The translations under genes and the position numbers were made by a program. The notes under the pieces are model-generated. The model saw only the letters and a program-made list of their open reading frames with translations. It searched no databases and was not told the origin of the DNA. Below are positions 24,926 to 33,694 of a stretch of DNA of 35,714 bases, piece after piece. This stretch comes from Rhodospirillales bacterium. GTDB lineage: Bacteria; Pseudomonadota; Alphaproteobacteria; BOG-932; Roseiterribacteraceae. The stretch lies in assembly GCA_028291345.1 (NCBI GenBank), contig JAQGIF010000257.1, positions 1-35,714 of the forward strand. Reading direction: 5' to 3'. The first letter of the stretch is position 1, and every line of letters starts with the position of its first letter.

Positions 24926-26407
24926 CTAGGCTCGGCGGGGGCGGGGCGCTACTTGGAGGAAGGCCGGAATGCGATTGCCGAAACCGACGACAGTCTCCGG
25001 TTCATCCTGGTCTTCATACTCGCGGCGCCTGCGTCTCGGCTCGGTCGCCATGCGGGGCGCGGATTCGGCCCTCGGACGTTCTGGCTGCGAATGTTCTGGG
25101 CGTGAGTGTTCCGGCCGCGCACGTGCGGGGCGCGCCGCGCGTTCCCGCCGAGGTGGGGTATCGGCGGTTTCGGCCTCGGCCGCCGTCGGTCGTTCCGCGC
25201 CCGAGTCGCGCGGCTTGCGCTCGGGCCGACGCCGTGGGGAGGATGAGGGCGCGCGATCCAGGTTCTCGGAATCGGCGGCGCCGACCGCGAAGCCGTCCAG
25301 CGCGACTTCAGGGATCTTCGTGCCGATCAGCTTTTCTATTCCGGCGAGGAACTTCGCGTCGTCGCCGGTTGTCAGCATGAACGCCCTACCGGACATGCCG
25401 GCACGGCCGGTGCGGCCGATGCGGTGGACATAATCTTCCGAATGGGTCGGTACGTCGAAATTGAAGACGTGGCTTAAGCCCTTGATGTCAAGGCCGCGCG
25501 CGGCAACATCGCTGCAGACCATCAGCCTGAGCTCGTTGGCCTTGAATTTGGCCAGCGTCTCGGTACGGGCCGATTGCGCCATGTCGCCATGCAGTGCGCC
25601 GGCATCGAAGCCGTGGGCAACCAGCGACTTATGGACGATTGCTACATCGCGCTTGCGGTTGCAGAAGATCAGCGCGTTCTTGACGTCTTCGGATTTGATC
25701 AGGAAGCGCAGCGCGGCCCGCTTTTCCGCGTGAGACACCCGAACCAGCGCCTGGGTCACGGTGGTCGCGGCCGAGGCCGGGGGCGATACCGAAATCTCGA
25801 TGGGGTTATTGAGGAATTGATCCGACAGGCGGCGGATTTCCGGCGGTAAGGTGGCCGAGAACATCAATGTCTGCCGATTTGGGCGCAGCTTCGAAACAAT
25901 CTTTTCGATATCGGGGATGAAGCCCATATCGAGCATGCGGTCGCATTCATCAATGATCAGGAAGCGTATGTCGGTCGGCAGGATATTGCCGCGCTCGATC
26001 TGGTCGAGCAGGCGGCCCGGCGTCGCGATCAGCACGTCGACGCCGCGATCCAGCTTTTTCGTCTGGTCCGACATCGACTCGCCGCCGATCAGCAGCACGG
26101 TGTTCAGCTTGTGGTATTTTCCATAGACCGCGAAACTCTGCTCGACCTGCGCGGCAAGTTCGCGCGTCGGTTCGAGGATCAGCGACCGGGGCATGCGCGC
26201 CTTGGCGCGCCCGGCCGCAAGCGCGTTAATCATCGGCAAGGTAAAGCTGGCTGTCTTGCCGGTGCCGGTCTGCGCGATGCCGAGAACGTCGCGTCCCTCC
26301 AGGACATGCGGGATCGCCTTTTCCTGGATGGGCGTCGGGCTTTCATAGCCGGCTTCCGCCAGCGCGCGCAGCGTCTCGGGATGTAACCCCAGTTCCGAAA
26401 ACAACAT
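24926..26407 (-). CDS. DEAD-box RNA helicase (RhlE-like) with DECD motif
   Basis: The 493-residue ATP-dependent RNA helicase shows all core motifs: the Q motif SPTPIQEKAIP, motif I AQTGTGKT (45-52), PTRELAAQ, TPGR, motif II as DECD (153-156), SATLPPE, and in the second lobe VAARGLDIKGL and HRIGRTGR. The third position of motif II is Cys instead of Ala, a known variant that still supports catalysis. A low-complexity tail from about residue 390 is rich in Arg, Pro, Glu and Ala, with repeats like RPEHSRPEHSQPERPR. This is typical of RhlE-type RNA-binding tails involved in ribosome assembly or RNA decay. The ATG at 26407 was chosen as the first methionine before the Q-motif region. Confidence 0.9.
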   Translation of the reverse strand: MLFSELGLHPETLRALAEAGYESPTPIQEKAIPHVLEGRDVLGIAQTGTGKTASFTLPMINALAAGRAKARMPRSLILEPTRELAAQVEQSFAVYGKYHKLNTVLLIGGESMSDQTKKLDRGVDVLIATPGRLLDQIERGNILPTDIRFLIIDECDRMLDMGFIPDIEKIVSKLRPNRQTLMFSATLPPEIRRLSDQFLNNPIEISVSPPASAATTVTQALVRVSHAEKRAALRFLIKSEDVKNALIFCNRKRDVAIVHKSLVAHGFDAGALHGDMAQSARTETLAKFKANELRLMVCSDVAARGLDIKGLSHVFNFDVPTHSEDYVHRIGRTGRAGMSGRAFMLTTGDDAKFLAGIEKLIGTKIPEVALDGFAVGAADSENLDRAPSSSPRRRPERKPRDSGAERPTAAEAETADTPPRRERAARPARARPEHSRPEHSQPERPRAESAPRMATEPRRRRREYEDQDEPETVVGFGNRIPAFLQVAPRPRRA

Positions 26408-26651
26408 TAGAGAAGCATTGCTCCTGTTTTCCGCACAGCGGAAGTATGACTGGATTCCGGCGCAATCGCATCGCGCTCGCCAAAACCCGCACTGACATGC
26501 GCCACTCGGCGCCAAGTTGTGCGGACAATTGGTGATCGGGCGCGCGAAGTCAAATGGCAATGGGCTGTTAGCCACCTACCGATCCGTTATTATCACAAAC
26601 TGCAATAAAATATCAGCGCCGAAGGCGATTTTCTGCACGTAGCGAGGCATA

Positions 26652-27347
26652 ATGCCAAAACCAACCTTGATCCTGCTGCCTGGGCAGCTTTGCGACGCCG
26701 CGCTCTGGGAATCGCAGCGCCAGGCGCTCAGCGATATTGCCGATATCAGGATCGGCGACCTAACGCTCGACGATAGCGTTGCAGCGATGGCGGGGCGGAC
26801 GCTGGCCGATGCCCCGGCTCGTTTCGCACTCTGCGGCCTGTCGCTCGGCGGCTACGCCGCCTTCGAAATCATTCGCCGCGCGCCCGAACGCGTGACACAT
26901 CTGGGATTGATGAACACCTCAGCTCGCGCGGACGCCGAGGAACAATCCGAACGGCGCGAACGCAGTGTGCGCGCCGCCCGGATCGGCGCGTTCAAGGGCG
27001 TCACGCCACGCTTCCTTCCCACCATCATTCATCCCGATCATGCCGCCGACCCAGCAATGGCGAAAATCGTGCTGGAGATGACGGAGCGCGTGGGACGGGT
27101 TGCCTTCGAATCCCAGCAGCACGCGGCGATCGGCAGGCCCGACAGCCGAGCGCTGCTGCCGTCGATCCGCTGCCCCGTCCTGGTGGTCGGCGGACGCGAG
27201 GACCGGGTGGCGCCACCGCCGCTTCAGCAGGAAATCGCCACCGGCATCGCCGGAGCCCGCTTGGAAATTCTGGAGACCTGCGGCCATCTCGCGCCCATCG
27301 AGCAGGCGGACGAAGTCAATCGGCTGATGCGCGCCTGGCTGAGTTGA
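26652..27347 (+). CDS. Alpha/beta hydrolase
   Basis: The 231-residue protein has the hydrolase nucleophile elbow CGLSLGGY with Ser64, Asp184 in VVGGREDRVAPP, and His212 in CGHLAPIE, forming a complete catalytic triad. The N-terminal LILLPGQLCDAALW resembles the oxyanion region of small serine esterases and lactonases. There is no signal peptide, so it is likely cytosolic. The ATG at 26652 follows GCGAGG with good spacing. Its 3' end overlaps the convergent HAD-hydrolase gene by 32 bases. The substrate is unknown. Confidence 0.85.
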   Translation: MPKPTLILLPGQLCDAALWESQRQALSDIADIRIGDLTLDDSVAAMAGRTLADAPARFALCGLSLGGYAAFEIIRRAPERVTHLGLMNTSARADAEEQSERRERSVRAARIGAFKGVTPRFLPTIIHPDHAADPAMAKIVLEMTERVGRVAFESQQHAAIGRPDSRALLPSIRCPVLVVGGREDRVAPPPLQQEIATGIAGARLEILETCGHLAPIEQADEVNRLMRAWLS

Positions 27348-28005
27348 CCTGTTCCAGCAGCAAACGCACATCATGCAGGCTGTCAGCGATCTTCAGAGAC
27401 AAGTTCCGCATTTCGTCCGTGGCCTCCAGAAGGTCCGGCACCATGATCGTCATCATGCCCGCGGCATGGGCAGCGCGGACGCCATTATGCGAATCCTCCA
27501 GGGCCATGCAGTGGATCGGGTCGACGCCCAGCTGCGCGGCCGCGGTAAGGAACGGATCGGGGTGGGGTTTGCCCCGCGCGTAGTCGCCGGCGGCGACGAT
27601 CGCCTGGAACCGCGATTGGATTTGATTGCGACCAAGCTGGAGCTCCACCGCAAGATGGCTCGACGAGGTGGCGACGGCCCTGGGGAGACCTTCGGCATCG
27701 AGATAGTCCAGGAGTTCGACGACGCCGGTCTTGAGCGCTACGCCGACTTCGTCATGATGCGCGCGCGCATGCGCCCATACCGCATCATTGAAGGCGTCGA
27801 TCGGAAAATCCTCGCCGAAATGCTCGATCGCCACGAGCCGACTGACCGGCCCAGGTAAGCCGACCATGCGCAGGAAGACGGATAGCGGCAGGTCGCGGCC
27901 ATGCGCCTTCGCCACATACATCATGGAGTCGCGAAACATGGTTTCGCTATCAACCAGAAGGCCGTCCATGTCGAAGACAACGGCATGGACCGGATGGGGA
28001 AGCAT
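27316..28005 (-). CDS. HAD family hydrolase (beta-phosphoglucomutase/phosphatase-like)
   Basis: The 229-residue protein has HAD motif I VVFDMDGLLVDSE (nucleophile Asp12, acid/base Asp14), a C1-type helical cap, motif II as ATSSS, motif III Lys in GKPHPDPF, and motif IV ALEDSHNGVRAA. This is the layout of beta-phosphoglucomutases and sugar-phosphate phosphatases. The gene begins directly where parE ends (parE TAG at 28006-28008, then ATG), so it is read with parE. The two need not share a function. It overlaps the convergent alpha/beta hydrolase at the 3' end. Confidence 0.87.
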   Translation of the reverse strand: MLPHPVHAVVFDMDGLLVDSETMFRDSMMYVAKAHGRDLPLSVFLRMVGLPGPVSRLVAIEHFGEDFPIDAFNDAVWAHARAHHDEVGVALKTGVVELLDYLDAEGLPRAVATSSSHLAVELQLGRNQIQSRFQAIVAAGDYARGKPHPDPFLTAAAQLGVDPIHCMALEDSHNGVRAAHAAGMMTIMVPDLLEATDEMRNLSLKIADSLHDVRLLLEQVNSARRASAD

Positions 28006-30000
28006 CTAAACGTCGAGGTCCAGATCCCGGACGAACCGTGCATTCTCCTGGATGAAGCGAAAACGCGGTTCGGCGTTGCGCCCCATCAGCCGGTCGACCA
28101 GCCCGGCAGCATCGCTTCGGCCTTCTTCGCTATCGGCAAGGGCGACGCGGATCAGCGTGCGCTTTTTGGGGTCCATGGTCGTGTCGCGCAGTTGCACCGC
28201 CGGCATCTCGCCTAGACCTTTGAACCGGCTGATCTCGACCTTGCCGCGCTTGTTGGCGGCTTCCGCCAGGATGCGTTCCTTGTCGGCGTCGTCGCGGGCA
28301 TAGACCGCGTTGTTGCCCTGCACGATGCGGTAGAGCGGGGGCATGGCCAGAAACAGCCGCCCGTCGCGCAGCATCGGCAGCATTTCGCGATAGAAGAAAG
28401 TGATCAACAGCGAGGCGATATGGGCGCCGTCGACATCAGCGTCAGTCATGATGATCACGCGCTCATAGCGCAATCGGTCCGACGAGAAGTCGCGGCCGCT
28501 GCCACCGCCCAGCGCCAGGACCAGGTCCTGGATTTCCTGATTGGCGCGCATCTTGTCCAGGCTGGCGCTGGCGACGTTTAGAATCTTCCCGCGCAGCGGC
28601 AGGATCGCCTGGGTGTCGCGATTTCGCGCCTGCTTGGCCGAACCGCCGGCCGAATCGCCTTCGACGATGAACAATTCGGTCCCATCAGGGGTCGAGCGGG
28701 CGCAGTCGGCCAGTTTGCCCGGCAGCCTCAGCTTGCGCGTCGCGCTTTTGCGCAGCTGGTCCTTATTATCCTTCTTGCGTAGCCGGTCTTCGGCCTTGTC
28801 GATCATTCTGTCCAGCAAGGCGCGGCTGGCGGCCGGATTGGCGATCAGCCAATGGTCGAAATGATCCTTCATCGCCTGTTCGACGAGGCGCGTCGCCTCT
28901 GCGGACGCCAGCCGTTCCTTGGTCTGGCCCTGGAATTGCGGTTCGCGGATGAAGATCGACAGCAGCGCGGCTACGCCGGCCATGACATCGTCGGCGGTCA
29001 GCTGCTGGGCCCGCTTGTTGGCCACCAGTTCGCCATAGGCCTTCAGCCCACGCGTCAGTGCCGCGCGCAACCCCTGCTCGTGCGTGCCGCCCTGGAAGGT
29101 CGGGATGGTGTTGCAATAGGAATGGACGAAGCCGTCCTCGTCCTCAGGCCACGCGACGGCCCATTCGACCTTGCCCTGCGTATTCGGCAGATCGACCAAC
29201 CCGGTGAAGGGCACAGGGGTGAGGCAGGCGCGCCCATCCAGGTCGCTGTCGAGGAAGTCGATCAGCCCGTTAGGGAATTTGAAGGTCTGAGACGGCGGGA
29301 CATTGCCGTCAGGGGAGAGGAGCGCGGGATCGCAGGTCCAGCGGATTTCGACGCCGCGCTGGAGATAAGCCTTCGACCGGGCCATCCGGTAGAGGCGGGC
29401 GGGTATGATCTTCGCGTCCGGCCCGAATATCTCAGGATCGAAGTGGAAGCTGACCGATGTGCCGCGCCGGTTTTGGATGGAACCAAGTGTCTGCAATTTC
29501 TCCTGCGGTACGCCTCGCGCATAACGCTGGCGGAACAGCTGCCGGTCGCGTGCCACCTCGACCACCAGCCGGTCGGAGAGCGCGTTCACAACCGAAAGCC
29601 CGACGCCATGCAATCCGCCCGAGGTCGCATAGACCTTGCCTGAGAATTTGCCGCCGGAATGCAGCGTGGTCAGGATCACTTCGAGTGCCGATTTTCCTGG
29701 ATAGCCCGGATGCTCGTCGACCGGTATGCCGCGTCCATTGTCGCGGACTGTCACCGTGCCGTCGGCGGCTAGCTCCATCTCGATCCAGCTGGCATGGCCG
29801 GCCACCGCCTCGTCCATTCCGTTATCGAGCAGTTCGGCGACTAGATGGTGCAGGGCGCGCTCATCGGTGCCCCCGATATACATGCCGGGCCGGCGACGTA
29901 CGGGCTCCAGCCCCTCCAGCACTTCGATATCGTGCGCGGAGTAGGATTCGCCGGGCTGGTTTTTGGGCAGTTTAACGGTGGACTGGAAGAGATCGCTCAT
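28006..30000 (-). CDS. parE: DNA topoisomerase IV subunit B
   Basis: The 664-residue type II topoisomerase ATPase subunit separates replicated chromosomes together with ParC. GHKL ATPase motifs are [22 protein letters not shown] and [17 protein letters not shown]. The transducer domain follows. The TOPRIM domain has [18 protein letters not shown] and [11 protein letters not shown]. The C-terminus has the [20 protein letters not shown] block. Length and the YATSGGLHG form favour ParE over GyrB, which is longer in alphaproteobacteria. The ATG at 30000 was chosen, giving the common MSDLF start; a GTG at 30024 is in frame, and neither has a clear ribosome-binding site. parC is not in the window. 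Confidence 0.92.
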   Translation of the reverse strand: MSDLFQSTVKLPKNQPGESYSAHDIEVLEGLEPVRRRPGMYIGGTDERALHHLVAELLDNGMDEAVAGHASWIEMELAADGTVTVRDNGRGIPVDEHPGYPGKSALEVILTTLHSGGKFSGKVYATSGGLHGVGLSVVNALSDRLVVEVARDRQLFRQRYARGVPQEKLQTLGSIQNRRGTSVSFHFDPEIFGPDAKIIPARLYRMARSKAYLQRGVEIRWTCDPALLSPDGNVPPSQTFKFPNGLIDFLDSDLDGRACLTPVPFTGLVDLPNTQGKVEWAVAWPEDEDGFVHSYCNTIPTFQGGTHEQGLRAALTRGLKAYGELVANKRAQQLTADDVMAGVAALLSIFIREPQFQGQTKERLASAEATRLVEQAMKDHFDHWLIANPAASRALLDRMIDKAEDRLRKKDNKDQLRKSATRKLRLPGKLADCARSTPDGTELFIVEGDSAGGSAKQARNRDTQAILPLRGKILNVASASLDKMRANQEIQDLVLALGGGSGRDFSSDRLRYERVIIMTDADVDGAHIASLLITFFYREMLPMLRDGRLFLAMPPLYRIVQGNNAVYARDDADKERILAEAANKRGKVEISRFKGLGEMPAVQLRDTTMDPKKRTLIRVALADSEEGRSDAAGLVDRLMGRNAEPRFRFIQENARFVRDLDLDV

Positions 30001-30059
30001 GGCACGAATATGCTGAGACGCCACGCTGAACGCAAGCAGTGCGGTTTAAAGGAACAATT

Positions 30060-31444
30060 CTACACAACACTTAGTGGTTGCTCCGAGGCATCGGCTATCG
30101 CAGCGTGCAGCGAGACCCGCACCGCCATGCACTGGCCGTGGGTGCTGATGATGTCGAATTGCCCGCCATGGAGCTCGACGATCGTCTTGGCGAAAGGCAG
30201 GCCGGGGCCCGTTCCCGCATGGGCGGGCCGATTCGACTGTTTCACCTGCATAAAGGGCTTTAGCGCGGTTTCGATGTCGTCGCGGTCTATCCCAATTCCG
30301 GGTTTAGATAACCTCGATCTCGACGGCGCCGACCTCGGCCTGTCTTCAGCGCAAGGTGATCGTGCCGCCCAAGTCGGTGAATTTGATCGCGTTCGACTGC
30401 AGAATATAAATCACTTGGCGCAGCCGCGTGTCGGCGACTTCGGCGAACCGCGCGCTCTCGGGCACATCCAGGACGAAGTGCAATTCAGCCTTGTGTGCGT
30501 GTAGCTGCATGACGCTGAAGCATTCCTCGAGCGGCGCTCCGATATCGGTTCGATCGAGATCGAGTTCGAGATGCGACGCCTTCCGTCTTGGCCAAGTCCA
30601 AAATCGTGTTGATGATCGACAGAAGATGCTTGCCGCTCACATGGACGTCATGGCCGTAATCGAGATAGCGGGCGGTGGCCAGCGGGCCCAGCGCCTCTTT
30701 CTTGAGCATTTCGGCGAAGCCGATGATCGCATTCAGCGGGGAGTGCAGCTCATGACTCATATTGGCCATGAAAACCGATTTCGCGTCATTGCCGGATTCG
30801 GCGATTTCTTTTGCCGTGACGAGTTCTTCGGTCAATTTCTCAGTTGCGCATGCGAAGGCCGAAGATATCGACGATCCAGCCGTTCAATAAGCGCGCGGTG
30901 CCGAACAGCAGCCCGAGATTGTCCAGGATGATCGTTCCGAGCAAAGCGGAATCGGCGGTTTGGCGGCGAAGATCGCGGTCGCGAAGGCGAGCAGCGGAAA
31001 GCTGGTGAAAGCAGCTACCGCGGGTGGATAGGAGCCATAAGTTATTGCCTTCCCGGCGGTGAGGCCGGCGACCCATATCGCGATCAACATCTGGTGTTCG
31101 ACGTCCGGAGGCACGAAGACCTGGAATGTCATATAAGCGGTCAGCAGGCCGGTGACGGTGAGCATGGCTGTGAACAGCGGCCCCATCGCAGCGTCTCTCC
31201 GTTGTGCGCGGCCGGCGTTTATAGATGTGCCAGAGCAGCTTGCGGATCATGATCCAAGCGAGTGTTGCGGCCGTCAGCCGACGAGCACCCTATGGCTGAG
31301 CGAGTTGCACAGCGCCCCGGCGATGATCAGGTTGAAAATGGCCGTCGTCACCAGCGACGATTGAGAATGAAGCCATAACCGCACAAGCTCGGCTTGCTGG
31401 CGCTCCGCCTGAATATTATTGACCGCGAGGCGCGCGATGCTCAC
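30060..31444 (-). pseudogene. Decayed membrane sensor histidine kinase
   Basis: Pieces of one histidine kinase lie in order but in changing frames. They are an N-terminal segment with a first membrane helix (31444-31274, ending in TGA); LAWIMIRKLLWHIYKR (about 31277-31190); several membrane helices from MGPLFTAMLTVTGLLTAY (31186 to about 30945); and LLNGWIVDIFGLRMR (to 30840). Next come the H-box FMANMSHELHSPLNAIIGF (about 30838-30590), the N-box LRQVIYILQSNAIKFTD (to a TGA at 30346), and the G-boxes PGIGID and GTGPGLPFAKTIVELHGG (about 30305-30060). At least five frame changes or stops separate them, too many for sequencing noise alone. The phosphoacceptor His is still readable. No response regulator gene is adjacent. 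Confidence 0.8.
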
Positions 31445-31616
31445 GTGAGAAGGCGCTCGGGCGATATGCGATGGAGATAGGCCGCAAAATTTCCGCTAAA
31501 TCATAATGGTTTCGGGAAGCGAAAGGGAGAGATTCTTCGCATGGCGGAAGGGACGCCGCGCAACGCTCCTTCTTTTGCGGCGTTTGGTCTTTGGCAAGAC
31601 ATGATTCCAAGACCGG

Positions 31617-31985
<369 letters not shown>

Positions 31986-31997
31986 TCACTCGAATGA

Positions 31998-32013
31998 AGC
32001 AAACGGCGTGCCA
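31998..32013 (-). promoter_or_regulatory. Sigma-54 (RpoN) promoter for the P-II gene
   Basis: On the reverse strand the sequence reads TGGCACG-CCGT-TTGCT, a perfect match to the -24/-12 consensus TGGCACG-N4-TTGCW. It lies about 43 bases upstream of the P-II start codon, leaving a leader of roughly 30 bases. An NtrC-type enhancer site was not clear in the next 150 bases. Confidence 0.85.
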
Positions 32014-32185
32014 GTTCAGCGCAGGGTTTACGGGCTTTGTGCGTAAGAGAGAGCGTTACCGCTCCAGGCCGACGGTAATCCAAGCTTCCATGGGGAGCGG
32101 CGAATGTTATGCCGCTGCTCCAAACATGAACGAATACGAATCCCGATACGGCCGCCGCTTAGAATGCGGAGCAGTTGCTCAATTA

Positions 32186-33388
32186 TTAAGCAACGGCCGC
32201 GGTGCGCCGGGATTCCATATTTTCGACGAGGAAGCGGTTGATCCGGAACAGGGCTTCTTCGATCTGTTCGGTGCTCGTCGCATAGGACAGGCGGATGTAG
32301 CCTTCGCCAAGCGAGCCGAAGCTGGTGCCGGAGAGCAGCGCGACGCCCTCTTCGTTGAGCAGCCGCGCCTGAAGGTTGGCAGACGAAAATCCGGTGCCGG
32401 AAATATTCGGAAATGCATAGAACGCGCCCGCCGGCATTGTGCAGCGAACGCCGGGCAGCGCCCGCAGGCCGGCGACGATGATGTTGCGGCGCTCGCCCCA
32501 GGCCGCAACCATGGCCTGGACGGTGTCCTGCGGTCCCTCAAGGGCGGCGATGCCGGCATATTGAGTCGCGTTATTGACGCAGGAATGGCAATTGATCGCC
32601 AGCTTAACCGCGTGTTCCACCAGAGATTTCGGCCATACCGCATAACCGAGGCGCCAACCGGTCATCGAAAAGCTCTTCGACCAGCCATCCAGGAGGATTA
32701 GCCGGTCGCGCAGGCTTTCATAAGATAGCAAGCTGAAATGGGCGTGGCCGTCATAGATGATGCGGCTATAGATTTCGTCGCTGATTACCGCGACGTTCGG
32801 GAACTTTTCGAGGCCCTTCGCCAGCCGGTCCAGCTCGCCGCGATCCAGCACGCCGCTGGTCGGGTTGGCTGGGCTGTTCAGGATGATCGCTCGGGTTTTC
32901 GGCGTAATGCGGGACAGCACGTCGTCGGCGTCGAACGAAAAGCCGGTGGCCTCGCTAAGCGGATACGCGATGGGGGTCGCGCCCGAGAAGGCGATAATCG
33001 ACTCGTAACCGGGATAGGCCGGATTGGGGTAAATGATCTCGCTGCCGATCTCACCCAGCATCTGCAAGGCGAAGAACAAAGCGACCTTGCTGCCAGGCGT
33101 CACGGTGATGCTTGACGGGTCGATCCTGACGTCGAAGCGCCGGCCGAGATCGGCCGAGATTGCCTCGCGCAGCGACAGGATTCCGGGCGCGGCGCTATAG
33201 CCGTGATGACCGTCTACAATCGCGCGCTGGCCGGCTTCGATGACATGGGCGGGCGGCGGGAAATCGGGTTGGCCGATGCACAGATTGACGATCGACTTGC
33301 CGGCGGCGGCGAGAGTTTGCGCCTTCGCGAGAATTTCGAACGCTGATTCCGTTCCCAGCCGTTCCATCCGGCTCGCGATTTTAAGCAT
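32186..33388 (-). CDS. Pyridoxal phosphate-dependent class I/II aminotransferase
   Basis: The 400-residue fold-type I aminotransferase shows NLCIGQPDFPPP near the N-terminus, PNPAYPGYES, the NSPANPTSGV segment (171-180), the SDEIY cofactor motif (203-207), and WSKSFSMTGWRLGY with the Schiff-base Lys238. The layout is that of aspartate/aromatic aminotransferase family I-gamma. The ATG at 33388 is favoured because MERLGTESAFEIL normally lies close to the N-terminus; the frame stays open further upstream without a ribosome-binding site. The amino-acid specificity cannot be fixed by eye. Confidence 0.9.
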   Translation of the reverse strand: MLKIASRMERLGTESAFEILAKAQTLAAAGKSIVNLCIGQPDFPPPAHVIEAGQRAIVDGHHGYSAAPGILSLREAISADLGRRFDVRIDPSSITVTPGSKVALFFALQMLGEIGSEIIYPNPAYPGYESIIAFSGATPIAYPLSEATGFSFDADDVLSRITPKTRAIILNSPANPTSGVLDRGELDRLAKGLEKFPNVAVISDEIYSRIIYDGHAHFSLLSYESLRDRLILLDGWSKSFSMTGWRLGYAVWPKSLVEHAVKLAINCHSCVNNATQYAGIAALEGPQDTVQAMVAAWGERRNIIVAGLRALPGVRCTMPAGAFYAFPNISGTGFSSANLQARLLNEEGVALLSGTSFGSLGEGYIRLSYATSTEQIEEALFRINRFLVENMESRRTAAVA

Positions 33389-33492
33389 GATAATAACGCA
33401 TTCCGACCCACCGGCTTTCGCCGCGGGAGCTCCAAGGTTTACCAGAACCAAATCGCGTAGCGCGATAATGTGGCCCGCGCAAGGCAACTTGC

Positions 33493-33533
33493 CGGACTTT
33501 AGTCCGAATCCCGCTATGCGTTTCAAGCATAGC
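33493..33533. promoter_or_regulatory. Two small inverted repeats in the aminotransferase upstream region
   Basis: CGGACT-TT-AGTCCG (33493-33506) and GCTATGC-GTTTCAA-GCATAGC (33513-33533) are two perfect dyads seven bases apart. They lie between the aminotransferase start and the tRNA-His gene. They may be operator sites for an unknown regulator, or the second may be an RNA hairpin. No consensus that I recognise applies. Confidence 0.35.
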
Positions 33534-33607
33534 AAAAGACCGGCTGGCCGGAATTTCGGTCGCACTGCTTGACGCAGGACCGCTGCACGGGATACCACCC
33601 GCCCCAT

Positions 33608-33684
33608 GGCGGCTGTAGCTCAGTTGGTAGAGCCCTCGGTTGTGGTCCGAGTTGTCGTGGGTTCGAGTCCCATCAGTCGCCCCA
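33608..33684 (+). tRNA. tRNA-His (anticodon GTG)
   Basis: A full cloverleaf can be drawn. The acceptor strand GCGGCTG pairs with CAGTCGC (one G-U). The anticodon stem CTCGG/CCGAG holds the loop TTGTGGT with anticodon GTG. The T arm GTGGG-TTCGAGT-CCCAT is intact. The extra G at 33608 opposite discriminator C at 33681 is the G-1:C73 pair unique to histidine tRNAs. The CCA end (33682-33684) is encoded. Confidence 0.97.
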
Positions 33685-33694
33685 TTATTTTGTC

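Noticed and set aside
30485-30835. Independent short histidine kinase gene
   Set aside because: It contains only the dimerisation part; the ATPase and membrane parts continue in other frames on both sides, so it is a fragment of a pseudogene.
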